Source: Bradyrhizobium sp. CCGUVB4N (GTDB taxonomy: Bacteria; Pseudomonadota; Alphaproteobacteria; Rhizobiales; Xanthobacteraceae). Taken from it: a DNA stretch of 64,000 nucleotides. Every line of letters starts with the position of its first letter. The stretch's first letter is position 1. The DNA is taken from assembly GCF_024199945.1 (NCBI RefSeq), contig NZ_JANADP010000001.1:3348001-3412000 (forward strand). The letters are read 5' to 3'. Of this stretch, positions 43,386 through 53,834 are shown in pieces. Both the position numbers and the translations under genes were made by a program. The notes beneath the pieces are model-generated. The model was not told the origin of the DNA. It worked only from the letters and a program-made list of their open reading frames with translations, and did no database searches.

Positions 43386-44795
43386 GTGGGACATCCGGCC
43401 ATGGCCAATGCGCAGCTTCAATCCGTGCTCGACCACATCGACAAGGACTTCGGTAACAGCCTCGAGCGGCTGTTCTCGCTGTTGCGGATCAAGTCGATTT
43501 CCGCGGATCCGGCCTATGCTGGGGATTGCAAGGCGGCAGCCGAGCATCTGGCCAAGGACATCGCGAGCCTCGGCGTCGCGGCCGAGGTGAGGCCGACTGC
43601 CGGCCATCCCGCCGTCGTCGGCAAGGCCAAAGCGGGCGGACGGCCGCATGTGATCTTCTATGGCCATTACGACGTGCAGCCGGTCGATCCGCTCGAGCTC
43701 TGGCACCGTCCGCCGTTCGAGCCCGCCGTCGTCGATCATGCCGACGGCCGCAAGATCATCGTCGCGCGCGGCGCCGAGGACGACAAGGGTCAGGTGATGA
43801 CCTTCGTCGAAGCCTGCCGCGCCTGGAAGAAGGTCACGGGCTCGCTGCCGATCGACATCACCTTCCTGATCGAAGGCGAGGAGGAGGTCGGCTCCAAGAA
43901 CTTCGTGCCGTTCGTCGAAGCCAACAAGGACGAGTTCAAAGCCGATTACGTGCTGGTCTGCGACACCGGCATGTGGGATCCGGAGACGCCGGCGATCACG
44001 ACGGCGCTGCGTGGCCTGCTCTATGAAGAGGTGAAGATCACCGCCGCCAGCCGCGATCTGCATTCCGGCGTGTACGGCGGCACGGCGATGAACCCGATCC
44101 GGGTGCTGACCAAAATCCTCGGCGGACTGTTCGACGACGACAACCACATCACCATTCCGGGCTTCTATGACGGCGTGAAGGACACGCCGCCTGAGATCCT
44201 GGAGCAGTGGAAGAAACTCAATTTCACGCCGGACTCGTTTCTCAAGCCGGTCGGTCTGTCGATCCCGGCCGGCGAGAAGGGCCGGTTGATGGTGGAACAG
44301 GCCTCCACGCGTCCGACCTGTGACGTCAACGGCATCTGGGGCGGCTATATCGGCGAGGGCTCCAAGACGGTGATCCCGTCGCATGCCTCGGCAAAAGTCT
44401 CGTTCCGGCTGGTCCAGGGCCAGGACCCCCAGAAGATCCGCAAGGCCTTCCGCGACTACGTGTCCGCTCGGATTCCCGGCGACTGCAAGGTCGAGTTCGG
44501 CGATCATTCCGCCGCACCCGCCGTGGCGCTCGATTGGAACATGAAGCCGCTTGCAGCGGCCAGGAAGGCGCTCACCGAGGAATGGGGCAAGGAGACCGTG
44601 CTGATGGGCTCCGGCGCCTCGATCCCGATCGTCGCCGATTTCAAGCGCGCGCTCGGGCTGGATTCGCTGCTCGTCGGCTTTGGCCTGGACGACGACAATA
44701 TCCATTCGCCGAACGAGAAGTACGATCTGCGCAGCTTCCAGAAGGGCATCCGCTCCTGGGCGCGGATCCTCGCCGCACTGGCCGATGTGAAGTAG
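43386..44795 (+). CDS. M20 family metallo-dipeptidase
   Basis: 469 residues from GTG at 43386 (ATG 43401 is an alternative). Zinc ligands are His94 and Asp96 in FYGHYDVQPVDP; a bridging Asp is in RGAEDDKGQ, the catalytic and metal glutamates are in IEGEEEVGS (165-167), and the C-terminal His is in DDDNIHSPNEKYDL. Residues SRDLHSGVYGG are the lid-domain motif of CNDP-like dipeptidases. It would cleave dipeptides or acylated amino acids in the cytoplasm. It probably shares a transcript with the glycosyltransferase gene, and a palindromic repeat begins nine bases after its stop. Confidence 0.94.
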   Translation: MGHPAMANAQLQSVLDHIDKDFGNSLERLFSLLRIKSISADPAYAGDCKAAAEHLAKDIASLGVAAEVRPTAGHPAVVGKAKAGGRPHVIFYGHYDVQPVDPLELWHRPPFEPAVVDHADGRKIIVARGAEDDKGQVMTFVEACRAWKKVTGSLPIDITFLIEGEEEVGSKNFVPFVEANKDEFKADYVLVCDTGMWDPETPAITTALRGLLYEEVKITAASRDLHSGVYGGTAMNPIRVLTKILGGLFDDDNHITIPGFYDGVKDTPPEILEQWKKLNFTPDSFLKPVGLSIPAGEKGRLMVEQASTRPTCDVNGIWGGYIGEGSKTVIPSHASAKVSFRLVQGQDPQKIRKAFRDYVSARIPGDCKVEFGDHSAAPAVALDWNMKPLAAARKALTEEWGKETVLMGSGASIPIVADFKRALGLDSLLVGFGLDDDNIHSPNEKYDLRSFQKGIRSWARILAALADVK

Positions 44796-44803
44796 GCACA
44801 GTG

Positions 44804-44901
44804 CCGTAGGGTGGGCAAAGGCGCGAAGCGCCGTGCCCACCACCTCTCAGTGATGACCAAAGAAGAAGACGTGGGCACGCTTCGCTTTGCCCACCCTACG
44901 G
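44804..44901. repeat. GTAGGGTGGGCAAAG palindromic repeat (copy 2)
   Basis: Outer arms GTAGGGTGGGCAAAG (44806-44820) and CTTTGCCCACCCTAC (44885-44899), extended by CCG/CGG, are perfect inverses. Inner arms GCCGTGCCCAC and GTGGGCACGC add a second stem. This is the uninterrupted form of the repeat, placed between two convergent genes. Confidence 0.9.
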
Positions 44902-44926
44902 CTCCGTTTCCGTAACGAGACCTTGC

Positions 44927-44958
44927 AAAAAAACGCCGCCCGGAATTGGGCGGCGTTT
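44927..44958 (-). terminator. Rho-independent terminator of the class II aldolase gene
   Basis: Read on the minus strand, AAACGCCGCCC (44958-44948), loop AATTCC and GGGCGGCGTTT (44941-44931) are followed by four more T residues. The stem is perfect. It lies 57 bases after the stop at 45015. Confidence 0.88.
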
Positions 44959-45014
44959 CATTCCAAAACGTGTAGAGGGTGTTGGCGATTACCCTACACG
45001 AAGTCCGCAGAATC

Positions 45015-45794
45015 TCAAGACCGGTAGCCCGGCAGCTCGCGGTCGAGCTTGCGCAGCAGCGGCGGCCACACCAGGTTCGTCGCGCGCAGCTCGGCGCGGT
45101 CGCGGTTGGCGAGCAGCTCGGTGTTCTTCTCGATCGCGATCTCCTCGACCGGATAGACCGGCGTGCCGAGCGCGCGCGTGCGCACCTGCATCGAGCAGGC
45201 GCGCTCGAGGTGGTACATGCGCTCGAAGGCGGAGGCGACCGAACGGCCGACGGTCAGGGTGCCGTGGTTGCGCAGGAGCATGTGGTTGTGGTCGCCGAGG
45301 TCCTTCTGCAGCCGCGGCCGCTCGTCGTGATCGAGCGCGATGCCTTCATAGTCGTGATAGGCGAGGTCATGGGTGACGAGCTGCGCGGTCTGGTTCAGCG
45401 GCAGCAGGCCTTCGGCGCTGCTCGACACCGCGGTGCCGTCCAGCGTGTGGAGATGCAGCACGCAGATCGCGTCCTCGCGCACCTCGTGGATCGCCGAATG
45501 GATGGTGAAGCCGGCCGGGTTGATGCTGTATTCGCTCTCGCTGAGCTGGTTGCCGTGCAGATCGACCTTGACCAGGCTCGAGGCCGTGATCTCGTCGAAC
45601 ATCAGCCCGTAGGGATTGATCAGGAAGTGGTGGTCGGGGCCGGGCACGCGCGCGGAGATGTGGGTGTCGACCAGATCGTCCCAGCCGTACAGCGAGACGA
45701 GACGATAGCAGGCGGCGAGATTGACCCGTTGCTGCCACTCGGCCTCCGTCATGTTCGACGGTACTTCCTTCAGGCGCGCTTCCGCTGGTGACAT
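45015..45794 (-). CDS. Class II aldolase/adducin family protein
   Basis: 259 residues. EWQQRVNLAACYRLVSLYGW is the usual opening; zinc ligands are in CVLHLHTLDGTA (two histidines) and HNHMLLRNHGTLTVGRS (another). The Glu that acts as base in fuculose aldolases is in the HxHxxD region but cannot be assigned surely. Members include L-fuculose phosphate aldolase, ribulose epimerase and adducin-like decarboxylases; the last type (no phosphate loop) seems closest. The 5' leader can fold so that the ribosome binding site GGAGAG pairs with an upstream CTCTCC (see findings). Confidence 0.9.
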   Translation of the reverse strand: MSPAEARLKEVPSNMTEAEWQQRVNLAACYRLVSLYGWDDLVDTHISARVPGPDHHFLINPYGLMFDEITASSLVKVDLHGNQLSESEYSINPAGFTIHSAIHEVREDAICVLHLHTLDGTAVSSSAEGLLPLNQTAQLVTHDLAYHDYEGIALDHDERPRLQKDLGDHNHMLLRNHGTLTVGRSVASAFERMYHLERACSMQVRTRALGTPVYPVEEIAIEKNTELLANRDRAELRATNLVWPPLLRKLDRELPGYRS

Positions 45795-45896
45795 GGCAAA
45801 TCTCTCCGAACCTCGTTGTTGCGGGGAGAGAGCCTAGTCGCGGGTGAGGCCCGCAGCAAGGCGGTCAAATCGCGGCAGCCAAGCGTAGCCCGCATG

Positions 45897-45929
45897 CTTG
45901 TCCGCCGTAGCTCGAAGAGCGAAGGCGGA
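45897..45929. repeat. TCCGCC...GGCGGA small hairpin repeat
   Basis: CTTGTCCGCCGTAGCTCGAA and the following GAGCGAAGGCGGA make stems TCCGCC/GGCGGA and GCTC/GAGC. The same 33-base module, with one base change, is the insertion inside the repeat at 28489-28611. Located 22 bases after the stop of the downstream glycosyltransferase gene. Confidence 0.82.
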
Positions 45930-45950
45930 GAGCAAGGCTGGAGAAGAATA

Positions 45951-47600
45951 TTACGGCGCCGGGATCGACAGCAGGCTGGAAATGCTGCGGCCGCGGATGT
46001 CGTAGACGCGGGCGAACACCACGTCGTCGCGCTTGATCTCGACCAGCACCGGGGCGGTCAGGCCCTTGCAGTAGAATTCGCCGAGCGTCATGGCGAAATC
46101 GGCCGCGTTGGAATCCCAGCCGATGGTGAAGTCGGGGCCGAGCGCGACCTGCGCCGGGCGCTGCGGACCGCACACCGCGACCTTCCATTTGCGATTGCGC
46201 GGCGGCACTTCCTGGCGCTCGATCAGCTGCTCGCGCAGCTCGTCGGAGGCCTGCTTCAGCGCGAGGCCCCAATAGTCCAGCATGAAGCGGTCGTCGGCGG
46301 CGCGCACCGTGCCGGCGATGTGGTTGAAGTGGGTGTATTGATAGGGATGCAGCCGGATCATCTCGGCGAGCGGCAGCGCGAGGCCGAAGCAGAACACGGC
46401 GAGCACGGCCGGCTGCCAGGCGCGGTGGTTGGCGCGCAGGCGCTCCATGGTCCAGGCGAAGGCGACGCCTCCGAGCACCGCCATCGGCGGGATCACGAAC
46501 ACGAAATGGCGGATGCCGTTGTAGAGCGCCGGACGCTTCACCATCGCGATTGCGAGCGGCAGGGTGGCCGCCAGGGTCAGCATCAGCATGATGGTCTTGC
46601 GGCGCGCCGGAACCTCGCGACGCGTCAGCATCGCGAAGGTGCTGAACACGGCGCCGGCCATAAACACCAGCATCACTTCGGGCAGCTGCAGCGCGAACAG
46701 TGTCGGCAGATACGACCAGGGCATGTCGGGAACCGACACGATCGCGCCGTCGAACATCTCCTTCCAGGGCTTCTCGAAGAAATGCGAGAAATAGGTCAGC
46801 GCCTCGAAGGGATTGGCGGGCTCCATGATCGACCACGGCCAGATCAGGCCCATCACGAGATAGCCGAATGCCAGCCCAGGCAGCAGCACGTAGACGACAT
46901 GGGCGAAACGCCTGATCGCCTCGCGCGCGCCCTCGGTGCGCAGCTCTTCCAGCAACAGCGGCATGAAGCCGGCCATCGCGTAGACCAGCGCGAGGCCGCC
47001 GAGGATGCGGCAGCCGATCGACAGGCCGGCACCCAGGCCGACGATCAGGATCGTGCGCGGCGAGGGTTTTGGATATTCCTCCGCAAGCCGGACCAGGCCG
47101 AGCATCAGGATGATCATGGCCACCGCGAAGGGCGCGTCCTTCGGGTTCATGAACATGTGGCCGTAGAAGATCGGGCAGAGCGCCAGCAGCAAGAGTGCGG
47201 CAAGGCCCGCCAGCGGTCCGGCGACGCGGCGGCCGAGCCGCCAGGTGACCGCAAGACCGATCACGCCGACGATCGCGCCGACCAGGCGTCGCGTCTCGAA
47301 CAGCTCGAGCGGGAGAATCTTGTGCAGCAGGGCCGCGACCATGTCGAAGCCGCCGCCATACATATAGAGATTGGCGAAGGAGAGTGCGGACGTGTCCCGG
47401 AAGCCGGAACCGTACATGCGCAGCAGCAGGTCGGCATACTCGGCATGGGTGTAATCGTCCCAGCCGAGCCCGTAGTCGCGGAAGGTCAGGCCTGCGATGA
47501 CGGCGACGGCAGCCAGCACCAGCATGGCGAGATCGTCGCAAGTCCGTTCAACCGAGCGCCCGAGGGGCGTGTCGATCGCCGAAGTCGTGATGGATGTCAT
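45951..47600 (-). CDS. GT39/PMT-like (ArnT-type) glycosyltransferase
   Basis: 549 residues with about ten membrane helices. The first periplasmic loop has FRDYGLGWDDYTHAEY with Asp48/Asp49, where GT-C enzymes hold the catalytic acid. Other family-like elements are FMNPKDAPFAVAMIILMLGL and the C-terminal soluble part (RKWKVAVCGPQRPAQVALG). It would transfer a sugar from a polyprenyl phosphate to a lipid or protein in the periplasm. It is transcribed alone. Confidence 0.85.
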   Translation of the reverse strand: MTSITTSAIDTPLGRSVERTCDDLAMLVLAAVAVIAGLTFRDYGLGWDDYTHAEYADLLLRMYGSGFRDTSALSFANLYMYGGGFDMVAALLHKILPLELFETRRLVGAIVGVIGLAVTWRLGRRVAGPLAGLAALLLLALCPIFYGHMFMNPKDAPFAVAMIILMLGLVRLAEEYPKPSPRTILIVGLGAGLSIGCRILGGLALVYAMAGFMPLLLEELRTEGAREAIRRFAHVVYVLLPGLAFGYLVMGLIWPWSIMEPANPFEALTYFSHFFEKPWKEMFDGAIVSVPDMPWSYLPTLFALQLPEVMLVFMAGAVFSTFAMLTRREVPARRKTIMLMLTLAATLPLAIAMVKRPALYNGIRHFVFVIPPMAVLGGVAFAWTMERLRANHRAWQPAVLAVFCFGLALPLAEMIRLHPYQYTHFNHIAGTVRAADDRFMLDYWGLALKQASDELREQLIERQEVPPRNRKWKVAVCGPQRPAQVALGPDFTIGWDSNAADFAMTLGEFYCKGLTAPVLVEIKRDDVVFARVYDIRGRSISSLLSIPAP

Positions 47601-47663
47601 GGCTATTGGTGACCCGGAATCCCCTCTTGGCCCTGCTGGTGCGCGCGGGCCTGCTCCCCGGAA

Positions 47664-47691
47664 TCCCTATAGCGCAGTTCCATTACCAAGT
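47664..47691 (-). promoter_or_regulatory. Candidate sigma-70-type promoter of the GT39 gene
   Basis: On the minus strand TTACTT (47691-47686) and TATAGG (47669-47664) are 16 bases apart. A start site near 47657 would give a leader of about 57 bases. Confidence 0.35.
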
Positions 47692-47813
47692 AATTGGGCA
47701 TTATGGCTAAATTCCTGATGCGACGCAGCAATTTCCAGAAACTCGGAGCACATCACAGCTAGCGGACCGTTGCTGAAGGGAATGTGAATAAGTCCCTGAT
47801 ATCCTTCCCTTTA

Positions 47814-47838
47814 GGAACGGTGCGGGCAATTGGTCGTT
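47814..47838 (+). promoter_or_regulatory. General stress (EcfG-type) promoter
   Basis: GGAAC at 47814-47818 and CGTT at 47835-47838 are exactly 16 bases apart, a perfect match to the alphaproteobacterial general stress response consensus GGAAC-N16/17-CGTT. The gene start is 75 bases downstream. Confidence 0.75.
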
Positions 47839-47912
47839 GGCGAGGAACGCAGTATGACGGTATCGTGGCGTAACGGGTGTCGTGCGTGGGTGCACGGCCG
47901 GGGGTGTGTTCG

Positions 47913-48812
47913 ATGAGCTTGGCTTTGTTGATTGCAGGGATTTTCGCCGTGGTGGCGGGCCTCCTTGCGATCGCTTTTGGCTATTCGATCAGGGATTTCA
48001 GCCTCGGCAGCACGCTCATAACGAGCGGCGTGATCGGCGTCTGCTCCGGAATGTTACTGGTCGGCCTCTACATCGTGCTGCTGGAGCTGCAAGGCATTGC
48101 CCGCCGGCTGGCCGGAACAGCTGCGGCGTCGGAGGTTCGCGTGAGGCCGGTGCTGCCGCCGGGCCTCGCTGCGCCCACTGCACCGGGTGCGTCTGCGCTG
48201 GAACTGCCGCCGGCGCGCGTCGAGCCGCAGCCATCGCCCGCTGCGCCGCCTTGGCAGGCCGAAGCGCCAGTGCGCGAGCGACCGCGGGTCGAGGCACCGG
48301 CCGAGCCGGAAGCGCCGCCACCGCCCCCGCCCGCCGCTCCGGAGGCACCACGTCGCCGCAACCTGATGTTCGCCTCGAGCTCGCGCAAGGAGCGTGAGCG
48401 TGCCGAGGCCAAGGCCGCGGACGGTCTGCCGCTGCAACCACATGCCGAGCCCGCGGAGCCGGCCGCATCAGAAGCTCCGCCCGCGAGCTTCGACGATGCC
48501 TGGCCGAAGGCCGACCGTGCACGGCCGCCGGAGCCACCCGCGGCGCGTCGCCCGTCGCCGCCGCGGCCGGCGTCGACCTTCGAGCCGGCTGCACCTCAGC
48601 CTGCTGCGCCTCAGCCCGCCGCACCTCCGCCCGCCCCCGAGCCGCCGCCGGTCGAACAGTCGCCGGTGACGGTGCTCAAATCCGGCATCGTCGACGGCAT
48701 GGCCTATTCGCTTTATTCCGACGGCTCGATCGAGGCGCAAATGCCGGAGGGCATGATGCGCTTTGCCTCGATCGACGAACTGCGCGCCCATCTCGACCAG
48801 CGCGGCGGCTGA
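47913..48812 (+). CDS. Pro/Ala-rich membrane protein under a stress-type promoter
   Basis: 299 residues from ATG at 47913. Two N-terminal membrane helices (about 3-25 and 36-60) flank a short loop SIRDFSLGSTL. A long Pro/Ala/Glu-rich region (about 80-235) follows, with repeats such as EPAAPQPAAPQPAAP, then a small ordered C-terminal domain TVLKSGIVDGMAYSLYSDGS with IEAQMPEGMMRFASIDELRA. I do not recognise a named family for it. The C-terminal part resembles short SPOR-unrelated 'DUF308-like' cytoplasmic tails only loosely. It should be induced by the general stress response if the promoter is real. Confidence 0.82.
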   Translation: MSLALLIAGIFAVVAGLLAIAFGYSIRDFSLGSTLITSGVIGVCSGMLLVGLYIVLLELQGIARRLAGTAAASEVRVRPVLPPGLAAPTAPGASALELPPARVEPQPSPAAPPWQAEAPVRERPRVEAPAEPEAPPPPPPAAPEAPRRRNLMFASSSRKERERAEAKAADGLPLQPHAEPAEPAASEAPPASFDDAWPKADRARPPEPPAARRPSPPRPASTFEPAAPQPAAPQPAAPPPAPEPPPVEQSPVTVLKSGIVDGMAYSLYSDGSIEAQMPEGMMRFASIDELRAHLDQRGG

Positions 48813-48974
48813 AGCCCCGCTGGATCCAAGTAGAGTCTCGCAGTTTTTGTCGCGAGATCAGTAATCGGTTCATATTTTCCAGTCGTCCTATTTCGGCCAA
48901 ACGTATTGTTGACAGAGAATACTTCACCGCCGCCAATGCAGTCGCGACGGAGTCATTGGAGAGAGGTCGAGCCC

Positions 48975-49391
48975 ATGTCCGATGCCGGGGCCAAAAATTT
49001 CATCGAGCTGACGGCGAACATCGTCTCGGCCTATGTCAGCAACAACCCGACGCCGGCCGCCGAGATTCCGAACCTGATCAGCCAGGTGCACGGTGCGTTG
49101 ACGCGGGTGTCGTCGGGTCGCGTCGAAGCGCCGCTCGAACCGGCAAAGCCCGCAGTCTCGCTGAAGAAGTCGATCGCGCCCGACTATCTGGTGTGCCTGG
49201 AAGACGGCAAGCGCTTCAAGTCGCTGAAGCGCCATCTGCGCACGCAGTACAGCATGACGCCCGAGCAATATCGCGAGAAATGGGGCCTGCCGGCCGACTA
49301 TCCCATGGTCGCGCCGAACTACGCGGTGGCGCGTTCGCAGCTGGCGAAGAAGATGGGCCTGGGACAGCAGCAGCGGAAGAAGGGGAAGTAG
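48975..49391 (+). CDS. mucR: MucR/Ros family regulator with an altered zinc site
   Basis: 138 residues from ATG at 48975. The MucR core [18 protein letters not shown] and the finger region [40 protein letters not shown] are clear. Compared with Ros, the first Cys (Cys74) and first His (His87) remain, but the second Cys is Asp77 and the last His positions are Gln91 and Tyr92. Known Mesorhizobium homologues also lack zinc ligands and still bind DNA. It should repress T-rich or AT-rich promoters, typically of exopolysaccharide, motility and cell-cycle genes. Confidence 0.93.
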   Translation: MSDAGAKNFIELTANIVSAYVSNNPTPAAEIPNLISQVHGALTRVSSGRVEAPLEPAKPAVSLKKSIAPDYLVCLEDGKRFKSLKRHLRTQYSMTPEQYREKWGLPADYPMVAPNYAVARSQLAKKMGLGQQQRKKGK

Positions 49392-49407
49392 CGTAGCGCT
49401 TAGTGTC

Positions 49408-49497
49408 GTAGGGTGGGCAAAGGCGCAAAGCGCCGTGCCCACGAATTCTCATCAATCGCACTCAGAACGTGGGCACGCTTCGCTTTGCCCACCGTAC
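49408..49497. repeat. GTAGGGTGGGCAAAG palindromic repeat (copy 3)
   Basis: Left arm GTAGGGTGGGCAAAG (49408-49422) and right arm CTTTGCCCACCGTAC (49483-49497) differ by one base. It is shorter than copy 2 by a few bases in the centre and also lies between convergent genes. Confidence 0.88.
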
Positions 49498-49516
49498 GGC
49501 AGCTCATCATGCGGAG

Positions 49517-49945
49517 CTACGACGCTTCCGCGAGCGCCTCTTTCGCGTCGGTCTTGATCCGCTCGACCATCGAACGCAGGCCGTTGGAGCGCTGCGGCGT
49601 CAGATGGTCGCGGAAGCCGAACTCGTTGAACACGGAAATCGCATCGGTATCGAGGATCTCCTGCGGCGTGCGGCCGGAATAGAGCGAGAGCACGATCGCG
49701 ACCAGCCCGCGCACAATATGCGCGTCGCTGTCGCCGCGATACTTCAGGATCGGCGCGCCATTGCCGCGATCGACCAGCTTCTGGAGCCAGACCTGGCTGA
49801 CGCAGCCATTCACCTTGTTCTCGGCCGAGTGCTCCGCCTCGGGCATCGGTTCCAGGGTGCGGCCGAGCTCGATGACGTACCGGTAACGGTCGTCCCAGTC
49901 GTCCAGAAGCTCGAAATTGTCCCTGATCTCGTCAATCGTCGTCAT
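49517..49945 (-). CDS. sufE: SufE family sulfur acceptor protein
   Basis: 142 residues from ATG at 49945. The active-site cysteine is Cys48 in NKVNGCVSQVW, matching the sulfur-accepting Cys of SufE; DDWDDRYRYVIELGRTLEPM and GLVAIVLSLYSGRTPQEIL are the other signatures. It takes persulfide from the SufS desulfurase and passes it to the SufBCD scaffold for Fe-S assembly. Other suf genes are not in this window, which is common for standalone sufE in this group. Confidence 0.95.
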   Translation of the reverse strand: MTTIDEIRDNFELLDDWDDRYRYVIELGRTLEPMPEAEHSAENKVNGCVSQVWLQKLVDRGNGAPILKYRGDSDAHIVRGLVAIVLSLYSGRTPQEILDTDAISVFNEFGFRDHLTPQRSNGLRSMVERIKTDAKEALAEAS

Positions 49946-50015
49946 TGATGGCCCGTGGTTCCCGCGTTCTCCCAATATAGGCACGCGGGACGTCGAAATC
50001 GATAGGATTTGGGGC

Positions 50016-50444
50016 CTAATTCGCGGCTTCCGGACCGCGCCATTCCAGCGCGAGATCGTCCTGGGTCAGCGTGTCGCGCGGCGCCTCGGTCGCGGCTGCG
50101 TCGCCTTCACCGGCGACCGTGATCGAGCCGGTGTGGTCGGGCGCCTTCTTGTCGGTCTTTTCGTTCTTCTCGATCTGCTCTTTTTTGTCGTTGATGATCT
50201 GGTAGATCTTCTTCGCGCCGTCCTGGGCCCGCTGGCCGATGATGGTGGCGGCCTGTCCGCCGACCTCGCAGGCTGCCGGCTGACGTTTGCAGAACTGGCT
50301 CATGTCGGAGACGGCCGCGGTCGCAGCCTGCACCGCGTCGGCAGCGCCGATCTGCGGCAGCTTGTCCGATTCGTGCGTCTTGTCCCGCGGCAGGAGCACC
50401 AGCACCAGCCCGAGCCAGAATGTGATGCGGAGCAGAAAGCGCAT
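50016..50444 (-). CDS. DUF5330 domain-containing small membrane protein
   Basis: 142 residues. One N-terminal membrane segment (about 4-18, LLRITFWLGLVLVLLP) followed by a periplasmic or exported part with the family motif MSQFCKRQPAACEVGGQAA; two cysteines may form a disulfide. The second half is Lys/Glu-rich helical and then disordered. DUF5330 proteins are confined to Rhizobiales and of unknown role. ATG at 50444. Transcribed opposite to the kinase gene beyond a 409-base gap. Confidence 0.84.
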   Translation of the reverse strand: MRFLLRITFWLGLVLVLLPRDKTHESDKLPQIGAADAVQAATAAVSDMSQFCKRQPAACEVGGQAATIIGQRAQDGAKKIYQIINDKKEQIEKNEKTDKKAPDHTGSITVAGEGDAAATEAPRDTLTQDDLALEWRGPEAAN

Positions 50445-50853
50445 CTAATCGACCTGTATGTTAGATCCCGCCGCGGCGATCCCCGCGAGGTGTCGGACCT
50501 AGCAACTCTCGATAAATCGCAAGTGATTGCCTTCCGCTTAATTCGCGGAAAATTTACGCAAAAATCTTCGCGATTGGCGGTCTCGTAAATTTTCGATTGA
50601 TGGCTGGGCCATTGGTGTTCCGGCTCCCGCGCGTCCACCAATTCGAAACCATGAAAGGGACGGCGAAACCCTGTGTTCACCATCCGCGATGATGACATCG
50701 CCAAATCGCCTAAAAATCTCCGCGATGACGCCGTGTCGGGCCGCAGGCCGGATCGCCTTAGCACTCGTTTAAGGTCGCTCTGACACGTTGGCTCAACGAC
50801 AAGGAGGCGTTCCGGCACGTCTTCAACGACGATTGAGCCGAAGCGCGAGACCC
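50445..50853. other. 409-base intergenic region with an 11-base inverted repeat
   Basis: No gene seen. GAAAATTTACG at 50548-50558 and CGTAAATTTTC at 50584-50594 are perfect inverses with 25 bases between, in an AT-rich patch in otherwise GC-rich DNA. It sits between divergent genes and is a candidate operator. Confidence 0.6.
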
Positions 50854-52702
<1,849 letters not shown>

Positions 52703-52710
<8 letters not shown>

Positions 52711-53416
52711 AAAGCCTGCAAAGGACGAAGCCGCTCCGCGCCGCCGTGGTGCCAAGGCCGCGGTCGTGGATGTCGAGACCGAGCGCAACCTCGTGCTACG
52801 CGTGCTCTTGCACAGCCCGAAGGACACGCTGGCCGGCCTCGTCGCCGTCGCCGCGATCAGCGCTATCGTTGCCAATGCGCTGTTCCTCCAGACCGGCCGG
52901 CATCCGGCGCCGATGTTCGGCACCGTGATCAATCTTCCCGCGCCGTCGTCGGTGCCGCTCTCCAATCCCATGCCGCGTCCGCGTCCGGTCGGGGCCGATA
53001 CGTCGCCGCTCGAGCCGAAAGCAACCGAGTTTCGCGTCGAGCCGAAGCCAGCCGAGAAGGCACCGGAGAAGCCTGCCGAGACGACGGCCTCGACGTCGCC
53101 GCGCGCGGGCGATCCCATGACCAATCTGGTCATCAAGGCCACGACACCCACGCCGGCACCGTCCGCGGTGGCCGTCGCACGTCCGCCGGCGCCGATCCCG
53201 ACGCAGCAGAGCCCGGCGGCGCGTCGCCTCGCCGGCGTGCAGCGCGCGCTGTCCGAATACGGCTATGGGAATTTGAAGATCACGGGCACGATGAGCGGCG
53301 AGACCCAGTCGGCGATCCAGACCTTCGAGCGCCAGCACAAGATGCCCGTCACCGGCCAGGTGTCGGACCGCCTGCTGCGCGAGCTCGCCGCCGCGATCGG
53401 CCACCCCGTCGAATAA
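52703..53416 (+). CDS. Peptidoglycan-binding domain membrane protein
   Basis: 237 residues from GTG at 52703. One membrane helix (about 43-62) after a basic N-terminus, a Pro/Ala/Thr-rich linker, and a C-terminal peptidoglycan-binding type 1 domain (about 172-232: RLAGVQRALSEYGYGNLKIT, GTMSGETQSAIQTFERQHKM). It should tether something at the membrane to the cell wall. Its start lies inside the end of the kinase gene, so they are coupled and may form a sensory pair. Confidence 0.88.
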
Positions 53417-53479
53417 TCGTTGTCGCGTCTTGAAGCCTGAAGGCTGGTGCTGTCTGCAGCGCTGGCCTATCGTGCACGC

Positions 53480-53824
53480 ATGCGTTTGAAATCAAACATC
53501 TGGGTCTCAGCCTACTTGCGCCGGTGCCAGACCGAGGGCGTGTTCGGCGCCGTGCGCCGTCGCGGTGCCGAGGAGGCGGGGGCGGTGTTCGTGAAGGTGT
53601 CGCTGCTCGACGGCAACGCGATGCTCTACACGCCGGCGCCGCAGACCGTCTATGACGAGGGACGGCCGGTCGATCGGCTCTTCGTACCGATTGCGCCGCA
53701 GCCGGTGCCTGAGCCTGCCGTGGAAGAGCGCCTGACCAAGGAGCTTCGCTTCGACCCGGATGCTTGGATCGTGGAGACGGAGGACCGCGCGGGGCGGCAT
53801 TTCCTCGAGTTGGCGAAGACCTAA
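53480..53824 (+). CDS. DUF1491 family protein
   Basis: 114 residues from ATG at 53480. MRLKSNIWVSAYLRRCQTEG and VKVSLLDGNAMLYTPAPQTV with DPDAWIVETEDRAGRHFLEL are the family's usual blocks. Small soluble alpha/beta protein of unknown function, common in alphaproteobacteria next to cell-wall genes. Follows the peptidoglycan-binding gene by 63 bases. Confidence 0.9.
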   Translation: MRLKSNIWVSAYLRRCQTEGVFGAVRRRGAEEAGAVFVKVSLLDGNAMLYTPAPQTVYDEGRPVDRLFVPIAPQPVPEPAVEERLTKELRFDPDAWIVETEDRAGRHFLELAKT

Positions 53825-53834
53825 CTGCCGATCC

